Source of the DNA: Kiritimatiellia bacterium
GTDB lineage: Bacteria; Verrucomicrobiota; Kiritimatiellia; RFP12; UBA1067
Direction of reading: 5' to 3'
DNA: 12,626 nucleotides
Assembly: GCA_017999015.1 (NCBI GenBank)
Contig: JAGOBZ010000047.1
Span: 1 to 12,626 of the forward strand
The notes beneath the pieces were generated by a model. It saw nothing but the letters and a program-made list of their open reading frames with translations, had not been told where the DNA came from and did no database searches. Positions 5,651 through 12,626 of the stretch are shown here, in pieces. Position numbers and translations under genes: made by a program. Positions within the stretch are counted from its first letter, which is position 1; each line of letters starts with the position of its first letter.

Positions 5651-6898
5651 CTACCCCGCCGGACTGAGCGACGAGGTGACTTTGAAAACCGCCATCAGGA
5701 TGCTGACCGCCACGAAACCGACCACCCCGCCGATCATCACGATCAGGATCGGCTCCAGCGCGTTCGTGAAGATCTTGATGTTGCGGTCCATCTCACTCTC
5801 GTACCGCCGCCCGATATGCCCCAGCGACGAGGGCATGTCGCCCGACTGCTCGCCGACGGCCAGCATGTCGGTCATCATTTTGGGAAACACCTTGCTGGTG
5901 GCCAGCGGCCCGGAAATGGTGGTGCCGTCCGTCACGCGCTGGCGCGCGGTTCGCAGGGCGCTGGCGATCAGCGCGTTGCCGCAGGTCTCCTCGGCGATCC
6001 GCAGCGCCTGCAAGACATTTACGCCGTTGGCCAGTAGGGTCTTCATGGTGTAGGCAAGGCTCGAATACGCGCCGCAAGCCACGATGCCCTTGATCAGCGG
6101 TGCCTTCAGCTTGAGTCCGTCCCACCAGATCCGTCCGGCATCGGTCTTGAGATAGCGTTTGAACATCACCAGCCCCATGCCGATCGCCACCGCCAGAAAA
6201 ACGCCGTACTTGATGACGAAATCGCTCGTGCCCACCAGAATGCGTGTCGGCAGCGGCAGGGTAGTGCCCATGCCCTCGAAAATCTTGGCGAACTGCGGGA
6301 TCACCTTGACCATCGCGAAGATCACCGTGACCACCCCGAAAATCAGCACCACGATCGGATAGGTCATCGCCGAGGTGATCTTGGAACGCATACTCTCGTT
6401 GCGCTCATAGTGCTCCACCAGGCGGCGCAGCACCTCGATCATCGCGCCCGACGCCTCGCCGGCGCGGATCATGTTGCCGTAAAGCGGCGGGAAGGTGTCG
6501 GGATGCGCCGTCACCGCGTCCGAAAGCTGCTCGCCGCGAATGATGCGGTCGCGCAGGTCTCCGGCGATCTGACTCTGCGCCGAATCCTCTTCGCCCTGAT
6601 TGGACAGACAGTTCAACGCCGCGCCCAGCGTCATGCCGGCCTCCAGCAGGTCGCTCAGCTCCGAAGTGAAGAGCAGCACCTCGGTGGCCTTCATGCGCAG
6701 CTTGCCGCCGCCCACCTTGAGCTTCCAGATCGGCGTGCCCTTGGCCTTGGCCTGCTTGGACTTGGTCTCCGTCACGGCAAGCGGCGTATGCCCCAGCTTC
6801 TCGACCGCCGCCAGCGCCGCACGGCGGTCGCTCGCTTCCAGCATGCCCTCAACCTTGCGGCCGTCTTTCGTCAACGCTTTGTAGGAAAAATTCGCCAT
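5651..6898 (-). CDS. gspF: GspF inner-membrane platform protein
   Basis: Polytopic inner-membrane protein of the T2SS (PilC/GspF family) that links the GspE ATPase to pseudopilus assembly. Its 415 residues match the family length. It opens MANFSYKALTKDGRKVEGMLEA and has two repeated T2SSF domains, each with a GxxLxxAL-like helix (residues about 90-110 and 290-310). Three membrane spans fall at about residues 180-200, 229-247 and 385-407. No strong Shine-Dalgarno precedes the ATG (GGAC only), and a heptamer array starts 16 bases upstream. Confidence 0.95.
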   Translation of the reverse strand: MANFSYKALTKDGRKVEGMLEASDRRAALAAVEKLGHTPLAVTETKSKQAKAKGTPIWKLKVGGGKLRMKATEVLLFTSELSDLLEAGMTLGAALNCLSNQGEEDSAQSQIAGDLRDRIIRGEQLSDAVTAHPDTFPPLYGNMIRAGEASGAMIEVLRRLVEHYERNESMRSKITSAMTYPIVVLIFGVVTVIFAMVKVIPQFAKIFEGMGTTLPLPTRILVGTSDFVIKYGVFLAVAIGMGLVMFKRYLKTDAGRIWWDGLKLKAPLIKGIVACGAYSSLAYTMKTLLANGVNVLQALRIAEETCGNALIASALRTARQRVTDGTTISGPLATSKVFPKMMTDMLAVGEQSGDMPSSLGHIGRRYESEMDRNIKIFTNALEPILIVMIGGVVGFVAVSILMAVFKVTSSLSPAG

Positions 6899-6914
6899 AC
6901 GTCCAGTCCGTGTC

Positions 6915-6949
6915 AGTTAGGAGTTAGGATTTAGGAGTTAGGAGTTGGG
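6915..6949. repeat. Heptamer array G (AGTTAGG, 5 units) in the gspE-gspF gap
   Basis: Units AGTTAGG, AGTTAGG, ATTTAGG, AGTTAGG, AGTTGGG. This is the left arm of an inverted pair with the array at 6991-7025; 6915-6929 is perfectly complementary to 7012-7026. Confidence 0.93.
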
Positions 6950-6990
6950 GACGCGATACTTGCAACAGCTCCTCACTCGTAATGCCGCAT

Positions 6991-7025
6991 TTCTAATTCC
7001 TAAATCCTCACTCCTAACTCCTAAC
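6991..7025. repeat. Heptamer array H (TCCTAAC, 5 units), inverted partner of array G
   Basis: Units TTCTAAT, TCCTAAA, TCCTCAC, TCCTAAC, TCCTAAC. It ends 7 bases before the gspE stop codon. With 6915-6949 it could form a stem of about 35 bp, the outer 15 bp perfect, in the operon mRNA. Confidence 0.93.
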
Positions 7026-7032
7026 TTTTCCA

Positions 7033-8727
<1,695 letters not shown>

Positions 8728-8777
8728 GAAGGCTCACCTTTCACCAAAAAAGTCCATTTCCATAAAACGAGGTTCCT

Positions 8778-8806
8778 AGTATAGAACAGAGCATGCGCAT
8801 TTTCCA
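8778..8806 (-). promoter_or_regulatory. Probable sigma70 promoter of the gsp operon
   Basis: On the minus strand a -10 box TATACT (8783-8778) lies 17 bases from a weaker -35 TGGAAA (8806-8801). The predicted transcript start is about 44 bases before the gspE ATG. It is the best match in the region upstream of gspE. Confidence 0.6.
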
Positions 8807-8924
8807 TGCCTAAAAAGGGAGTATCCGTAATCGTTTAGCGACCAGGGGGCATGCGAGTCGAGCGCGTGTTTGATGCGAAGTGCAGTCGGCAGCGTGGGCT
8901 TCCCCGCCCGTTCTGCGAAAGCCA

Positions 8925-8959
8925 GTTGAAAGTTGAACGTTGAGCGTTTAGCGTTGAAT
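8925..8959. repeat. Heptamer array I (GTTGAAA/GTTGAGC, 5 units) upstream of the gsp operon
   Basis: Units GTTGAAA, GTTGAAC, GTTGAGC, GTTTAGC and GTTGAAT lie in register, sharing words with the arrays at 2748 and 3819. The flanking stretch 8807-8924 holds no convincing gene; a minus frame of about 67 codons (8979-8776) starts inside the array and has no ribosome binding site or recognised family. Confidence 0.88.
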
Positions 8960-9005
8960 GTTTTCAATTTGAAACCCACCGCAAGCAGACGGCCACCTAA
9001 ACGGC

Positions 9006-9033
9006 CAGAAAGTCACACCCCGGCGACTTTCTG
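9006..9033. other. Hairpin (9-bp perfect stem) between gsp operon and tRNA
   Basis: CAGAAAGTC at 9006-9014 pairs with GACTTTCTG at 9025-9033 around a 10-nt loop. A shorter CACCC/GGGTG hairpin follows at about 9035-9053. Neither has a T tract on either strand, so an intrinsic terminator is not supported. Confidence 0.6.
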
Positions 9034-9062
9034 TCACCCTGTGCTATTGGGTGGCTCCCCCT

Positions 9063-9090
9063 CCAACTCCTAATTCCTAAATCCTAATTC
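9063..9090. repeat. Heptamer array J (CTAATTC, 4 units) upstream of tRNA-Leu
   Basis: Units CCAACTC, CTAATTC, CTAAATC and CTAATTC resemble the array at 6991-7025 in word content and orientation. Confidence 0.8.
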
Positions 9091-9101
9091 TTCCTTAGGG
9101 G

Positions 9102-9128
9102 GCGGCTTCAACGGAGTTGAATCGCCGC
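9102..9128. other. Bulged hairpin upstream of tRNA-Leu
   Basis: GCGGC plus TTCAAC pairs with GTTGAA and GCCGC around a 3-nt loop with a 2-nt bulge, an 11-bp stem in all. No T tract follows on either strand. It lies about 20 bases before the putative tRNA promoter; function unknown. Confidence 0.5.
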
Positions 9129-9144
9129 ACCCACCGATTCCGTA

Positions 9145-9173
9145 TTGAGCGTCCGCGTCATCCGTGTTAAATT
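9145..9173 (+). promoter_or_regulatory. Possible sigma70 promoter for tRNA-Leu and the oxidoreductase
   Basis: TTGAGC (9145-9150) and TAAATT (9168-9173) are separated by 17 bases, each matching four of six consensus positions. The tRNA begins 50 bases downstream of the -10 box. Confidence 0.45.
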
Positions 9174-9223
9174 GCGCTCCACATATTCGACGCCTACCCG
9201 ACCGAAGGCGTGCCACGATCAAC

Positions 9224-9313
9224 GCCAGAGTGGTGAAATGGCAGACACAGCGGACTTAAAATCCGCAGGCGGGTGAAACCGTCGTGGGGGTTCGAGTCCC
9301 CCCTCTGGCACCA
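9224..9313 (+). tRNA. tRNA-Leu (anticodon UAA), CCA encoded
   Basis: The acceptor arm GCCAGAG (9224-9230) pairs with CTCTGGC (9303-9309), followed by discriminator A and an encoded CCA (9311-9313). The D arm contains GGTGAAATGGCAGACAC. The anticodon stem GCGGA/TCCGC encloses loop CTTAAAA, giving anticodon TAA at 9257-9259. A long variable arm, as expected for a leucine tRNA, and a T arm with GTTCGAGTC complete the cloverleaf. It reads UUA and UUG codons. Confidence 0.97.
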
Positions 9314-9330
9314 GAACAAAGGAGGCGATT

Positions 9331-10758
9331 GTGATTACGAAACGTGATTTTCTGAGAAGCATGGGCATCGGAGTTACCGGACTTGCGGCTGGAAAGGCGG
9401 TGGGCGATGAACCTGTCGCCTCGAAGTCCAGACTGCCTGCCGGGTCGGTCGGCGATCCGAAAAATCCCAGCTTCGGGCGCAATATTTTCCCGCTCGAACC
9501 CACGCTGACGGACGGCCCGAGTTGTCGGATTGAAAATGGCGAAGTTTTCGAACCGGCCCACCGGATTCCCGTCTTTCATGAGACGGATGTTGTTGTTGTA
9601 GGCGGTGGATCGGCCGGCTTTGCGGCGGCGATTGCGGCACGGAGAGCGGGGGCGAAGGTCGCGCTTGTTGAACGTTACGGATCACTCGGAGGCCTCTTCA
9701 CGAACGGCATGGTCCTGATCATGCTCTCCGACTGCCGGAAAGAGGCGGGGGGCGACTGGACGCTCGTCACGCGCGGTGTCTGCGGCGAGTTCATGCACCG
9801 TGCGTATGCGATGGGGGCGGACGTGTCAACGTTTGAACCGGCGAAAACCGGCAACAAGAAGAATCTGCAGCCGACGGTCGATCCCGAAGGGGCCAAGTAC
9901 CTGATGGACACGATGATTCGCGAAAGCGGCGTCGAGATGTTCTTCCATTCCTGGGGCGTCGACGTCATTCAGGACGGGAACACGGTGATGGGCGTCGTCT
10001 TCGAGTCGAAGCAGGGACGACAGGCCATTCTCGCGAAGCAGATCGTTGATTGCAGCGGTGACGCCGACATGCTGTTCCGGGCCGGCGGCGACTACCGGCA
10101 GATCACCCACAGTATCGGCCATGACGTGCTGTTGGCGAATATGGACCGCGTGAAGGAGGGCTCGAAGACGCCGGAGGAGCGACCGAGAAAGTGGCCGACA
10201 CGGTCGAACACCGCGAACAAGTCGATGTGGTGGGGAAATGTCCGTGTTCCGCCCTTAGATCGTCCCGGAAACGGCTTGGACATTCGCGAGTTGAGCCGGG
10301 CGGAAATGGAGTTCCGGCAGTTCTGGTGGGAGGAGGTGCGCGAGATGCGCAAGACACCGGGCTGGGAGGAAGTCTACATCGCGGCAACAACGTCCCAGAT
10401 CGGCCCGCGGGCCACACGCCTCGTCGACACCGATCTCATCGTTGACCGAAAGGCGATCGCTGATGGCAAGCTCGGCGACGAGACGATCGGCTGGTTCGGA
10501 CATGACGGTGCCCATGCCGCCTGGGCGGTTCCTTATCGGGCGATCGTTCCCAAGAAGGTCGAGAATCTCCTGTGCGCGGGTCGTTGTCTGGGCGCGGGCG
10601 ATACGATTGACACGTTCCGTCTCATCTGTCCGTGTTTCGTCACTGGGCAGGCGGCAGGTGTCGCGGCTGCCCTGTCCGTGCGCAAGGGGACGTCGCCACG
10701 TTTGCTCGCCTATTCCGATCTCCGGTCTGAGTTGCTCAAGCAAGAGGTCTTCCTGTGA
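9331..10758 (+). CDS. FAD-dependent oxidoreductase with Tat-like signal
   Basis: A 475-residue protein of the FAD-dependent oxidoreductase family (FAD_oxidored type). The substrate cannot be told from sequence. The N-terminus TKRDFLRSMGIGVTGLAAG looks like a Tat signal with KR in place of the twin Arg, so export is likely but not certain. The Rossmann FAD site is DVVVVGGGSAGFAAAIAARRAG (GGGSAG at residues 91-96), followed by VERYGSLGGLFTNG. The C-terminal part has GPRATRL, AVPYRAIVPKKVENLLCAGRCLGAGD and CFVTGQAAGVAAAL, all typical of the family. The start codon is GTG with AAGGAGG five bases upstream. It begins only 17 bases after the tRNA CCA, so the two are probably co-transcribed. Such proteins are frequent near polysaccharide-degradation genes in PVC bacteria; that link is inferred. 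Confidence 0.87.
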   Translation: MITKRDFLRSMGIGVTGLAAGKAVGDEPVASKSRLPAGSVGDPKNPSFGRNIFPLEPTLTDGPSCRIENGEVFEPAHRIPVFHETDVVVVGGGSAGFAAAIAARRAGAKVALVERYGSLGGLFTNGMVLIMLSDCRKEAGGDWTLVTRGVCGEFMHRAYAMGADVSTFEPAKTGNKKNLQPTVDPEGAKYLMDTMIRESGVEMFFHSWGVDVIQDGNTVMGVVFESKQGRQAILAKQIVDCSGDADMLFRAGGDYRQITHSIGHDVLLANMDRVKEGSKTPEERPRKWPTRSNTANKSMWWGNVRVPPLDRPGNGLDIRELSRAEMEFRQFWWEEVREMRKTPGWEEVYIAATTSQIGPRATRLVDTDLIVDRKAIADGKLGDETIGWFGHDGAHAAWAVPYRAIVPKKVENLLCAGRCLGAGDTIDTFRLICPCFVTGQAAGVAAALSVRKGTSPRLLAYSDLRSELLKQEVFL

Positions 10759-11078
10759 GCGTCACCGTGGCTCCAAATCCGTGCGCCAGACTTGCGGGCC
10801 GGGATCGGAATCGGGGGCGCTATCTGGATTGGCGCCTCGTTCATGTTTCGTGTACATGTGTGTGAACCGCTCCGCTGTGAACGTGTACGGCAAGCCAGCT
10901 TGAAACGCCGAACGAACGTCAATGCCGAAGCGTGAAACTTGAAACCAAAGAGTGCTTTGTAAGTTCAACTGTTCCTTTTAGGTTCACTCCAATGGCTGCC
11001 GCCAAGGCTATCTTGGCTTCCAGACGCCACGGCGGAAGGGCCCGAAGCTGACGGCGACGGAGGATAAGGAGGCGACGG
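10759..11078. other. Gene-free stretch with a decayed heptamer array and a small hairpin
   Basis: No convincing gene on either strand. At about 10899-10946 there is a degraded repeat of the AAC/GAA type (CTTGAAA, CGCCGAA, CGAACGT, then CGTGAAA, CTTGAAA), related in word content to the intergenic arrays further left. A hairpin GCCAAG/CTTGGC with a 5-nt loop lies at 11001-11017. It has no T tract, so it is not a clear terminator for the converging genes on either side. The DNA that should encode the C-terminal domain of the regulator at 11079-11912 would lie here and is not recognisable. Confidence 0.5.
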
Positions 11079-11912
11079 TCACGGTCGGCACGGGTAGATC
11101 CTTGTTTCTCTTCGGGTGTCCCGGCCTCCGAACATGCGTTTATCCAGCAGTTCCGCCGCCACGTATCCGGCCGCCTCGACATCCAGCCGGATACTCGACA
11201 GCGAAGGGATGCAGGTCTCGCAGATCAGCGGGTCGTTGTCCACACCCAGCACGGCCGCCTCGTACGGGACGCGGATGTCGGCTCTCAAACAGGCATCCAG
11301 CACCTGCCGTGCGCGCATGTCGTTCGCGGCAAAGATCGCGACTGGCTTCGGCAGTTTCCCGAGCCAGCGGGTCATGCGAACGCGCTCGACCTCCCACTCT
11401 TGCTCGAAAGGCTTGGCTCCGGGGTAGACATGACAGGTCCTGTCATTCTTCTGCAGCCGGGACACGAAAGCCTTCTGGCGCCAGCGGGACCAGTTGATAT
11501 TTGTGCGTTGTCCGACGAAGGCGAAATGTGAGAAGCCTTTTTGCAGGAGGTACTCGGCGGCGAGAGATCCCGTGGCGGTTGAATCGCATTGGACCTGGCT
11601 GGCGTCCGACAGAGCCGAACATTCTTCCTGCCAGTCGTCGGTCAGGTCGAAGATGACGGTGGGGAGTCGCGCCGCGACGATCGCGTCCGCCAGTTCGCGG
11701 CTGTAGCTGTTCGCGATCACGCCTGATCCCTTCCAAAAGCGGAAATCGGGCATCTTCTGCTCAAACACGCCGCCCGTGGCGATATTCAGCGCCCAGGGCC
11801 CGTAGAGCCGGACATATTCAAAGATGCCGCGCAGCATGCCGCGCGATGTCTCGTGGCAGGAGTCCAGCAGGACGGCAACCTGCGGAATTCTTTTGCGTTT
11901 GACTTTGCGCAT
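11079..11912 (-). CDS. XylR-like regulator, sensor domain only (AraC-type HTH missing)
   Basis: The 277 residues match the sugar-binding-protein-like sensor of XylR-type regulators: KRIPQVAVLLDSCHETSRGMLRGIFEYVRLYGPW at the start, then DSTATGSLAAEYLLQKGFSHFAFVG, and PVAIFAANDMRARQVLDACLRADIRVPYEAAVLGVDNDPLICETCIPSLSSIRLDVEAAGYVAAELLD. Full family members continue for about 110 residues with an AraC-type helix-turn-helix pair. Here a stop follows soon after the sensor (RRETRIYPCRP), and none of the three downstream minus frames shows the HTH signature. It is therefore a truncated gene or a sensor without its own DNA-binding domain. The ATG at 11912 has GAGG nine bases upstream. It lies 81 bp after the beta-helix gene in the same direction, and converges with the oxidoreductase. 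Confidence 0.8.
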   Translation of the reverse strand: MRKVKRKRIPQVAVLLDSCHETSRGMLRGIFEYVRLYGPWALNIATGGVFEQKMPDFRFWKGSGVIANSYSRELADAIVAARLPTVIFDLTDDWQEECSALSDASQVQCDSTATGSLAAEYLLQKGFSHFAFVGQRTNINWSRWRQKAFVSRLQKNDRTCHVYPGAKPFEQEWEVERVRMTRWLGKLPKPVAIFAANDMRARQVLDACLRADIRVPYEAAVLGVDNDPLICETCIPSLSSIRLDVEAAGYVAAELLDKRMFGGRDTRRETRIYPCRP

Positions 11913-11993
11913 CGTCCAGTACCTCGGCGTCTGGATATGACTTTAGCGGATTCATGAGATGAGAACGAGTGCAATTCCAAGAAAAGGATTTGT

Positions 11994-12626
11994 TTAATCC
12001 CGTCCTGCCGTGATTTGTATCTGACCAGCACGCACGGCACCCTTTGGGACGTCCAACGCGCGCACGGCCACGCGATCGCCTGCTTTCAGAGCCGGAAACA
12101 TGTGGCGAAAGATGATCTCGCCGCCGTGGGCGAGCGCCCGCCGAACGTCCACCCCGTTCAGCGTCAGTACGACGCCGCCCTCTTCCTGCTGAAGCGAAAG
12201 GTCGAAATCCACTCGAACAAGCCCGCCCGGCGGCACGGTGAACACGCCTTTTGAAAAATCATAACAGGCCTTGAAGTTGCCGTTGTCCGGAGAGGGGATA
12301 AACATCTCAAACCGCAGTGCTCCTTCGTTGTCGACTGTGGCTTTTTCCGCCCGGAAGATCGTCGCAACCGGAAACAGCCGGGCACCGCCCTGGACCGAGT
12401 TCAGCCCTTTGATGTGCGCATCGTTGAAACTGCTCTCGTCGATTCTGACGCGGCACTCCGGATTTCCGATGACTGCTATCGGTCCGTCTCTTTCTTTATC
12501 ATTGCCTTGCATCCCATAAAAGTTGCAGTTGTCCACGCGTATGCCGTGGGTGAAGGAGGTTTTCGTGACGATCGGGGTCGCGTTGCCTGTCATGTAGCAG
12601 CCGCTAGAAGTCATTGTGAAACGGAG
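11994..12626 (-). CDS. Beta-helix-like secreted protein, C-terminal part only (N-terminus beyond right edge)
   Basis: The frame is open to the right edge (codons for LRFT precede the ATG at 12614), so the real start is outside the window. The first 70 or so visible residues show the short strand-turn pattern of a right-handed parallel beta-helix (GCYMTGN, IRVDNCNFYGMQGN, CRVRIDESSFNDAHIKGL). The remaining 130 residues look like a beta-sandwich, with alternating hydrophobic strands (GGLVRVDFDLSL, GGVVLTLNGVDVRRAL, GDRVAVRALDVP). Beta-helix proteins of this kind are often polysaccharide lyases or surface proteins. No catalytic residues can be assigned and the specific function is unknown. The XylR-like gene lies downstream. 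Confidence 0.6.
   Translation of the reverse strand, partial: LRFTMTSSGCYMTGNATPIVTKTSFTHGIRVDNCNFYGMQGNDKERDGPIAVIGNPECRVRIDESSFNDAHIKGLNSVQGGARLFPVATIFRAEKATVDNEGALRFEMFIPSPDNGNFKACYDFSKGVFTVPPGGLVRVDFDLSLQQEEGGVVLTLNGVDVRRALAHGGEIIFRHMFPALKAGDRVAVRALDVPKGAVRAGQIQITAGRD

Noticed and set aside
9006..9053. Intrinsic terminator between the gsp operon and the tRNA
   Set aside because: The stems are good but no T tract follows on either strand.
9224..9313. attL/attR site of an integrated element at the tRNA
   Set aside because: No integrase and no second copy of the tRNA 3' end is seen in the window; kept only as a possibility in the findings.
9219..9685. Minus-strand open frames over the tRNA and the oxidoreductase start
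   Set aside because: They are antisense to a clear tRNA and to the Tat-like and FAD-binding N-terminus of the oxidoreductase.

Overview
The window is GC-rich bacterial DNA. Its left three quarters carry one long minus-strand operon for a type II secretion system (T2SS), in the order gspE-gspF-gspG-gspH-gspI-gspJ-gspK-gspL. gspL runs off the left edge. The right quarter carries a tRNA-Leu(UAA), a secreted-type FAD-dependent oxidoreductase (+), a XylR-like regulator that lacks its DNA-binding domain (-), and the 3' part of a beta-helix-like protein (-) that runs off the right edge. XylR-type sugar-sensing regulators, Tat-like FAD oxidoreductases and a PilM-like GspL together suggest a polysaccharide-degrading member of the PVC group (Kiritimatiellota, Verrucomicrobiota or Lentisphaerota). 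That placement is an inference from gene content; no taxonomic marker lies in the window.

Layout. 1-1190: gspL, partial. 1310-2881: gspK. 2878-3816: gspJ. 3877-4329: gspI. 4329-5042: gspH. 5137-5541: gspG. 5651-6898: gspF. 7033-8727: gspE, with a sigma70-type promoter just upstream. 8807-9223: a gene-free stretch with repeats, hairpins and a probable tRNA promoter. 9224-9313: tRNA-Leu. 9331-10758: FAD oxidoreductase. 10759-11078: gene-free. 11079-11912: truncated XylR-like regulator. 11994-12626: beta-helix-like protein. GspE (ATPase), GspF (inner-membrane platform), GspL (linker) and the pseudopilins G, H, I, J and K would together build and drive the periplasmic pseudopilus that pushes folded proteins through an outer-membrane secretin. 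The secretin (gspD), gspC, gspM and the prepilin peptidase are not in the window.

The most unusual feature is what fills the gaps between these genes. Almost every gap in the operon is packed with short, degenerate tandem arrays. Most are heptamers with the skeleton GTTNNNN (AACNNNN on the other strand), in which a small set of seven-base words (GTTACAG, GTTGAAA, GTTGAGC, GTTTCTG, GTTCCGG, GTTAGGA and others) is reused and mixed between arrays. The gspK-gspL gap instead has an 8-bp unit, and the gspG-gspH gap a 10-bp unit. Arrays start and end close to the flanking stop and start codons. In one place a block of three heptamer arrays plus three 20-bp hairpins (8-bp stem, 4-nt loop each) sits inside the gspK frame, between a start codon with a near-perfect ribosome binding site and the prepilin cleavage motif, giving a predicted leader of about 148 residues. 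I know of no named element class matching this set; genome-wide searches are needed to establish novelty.
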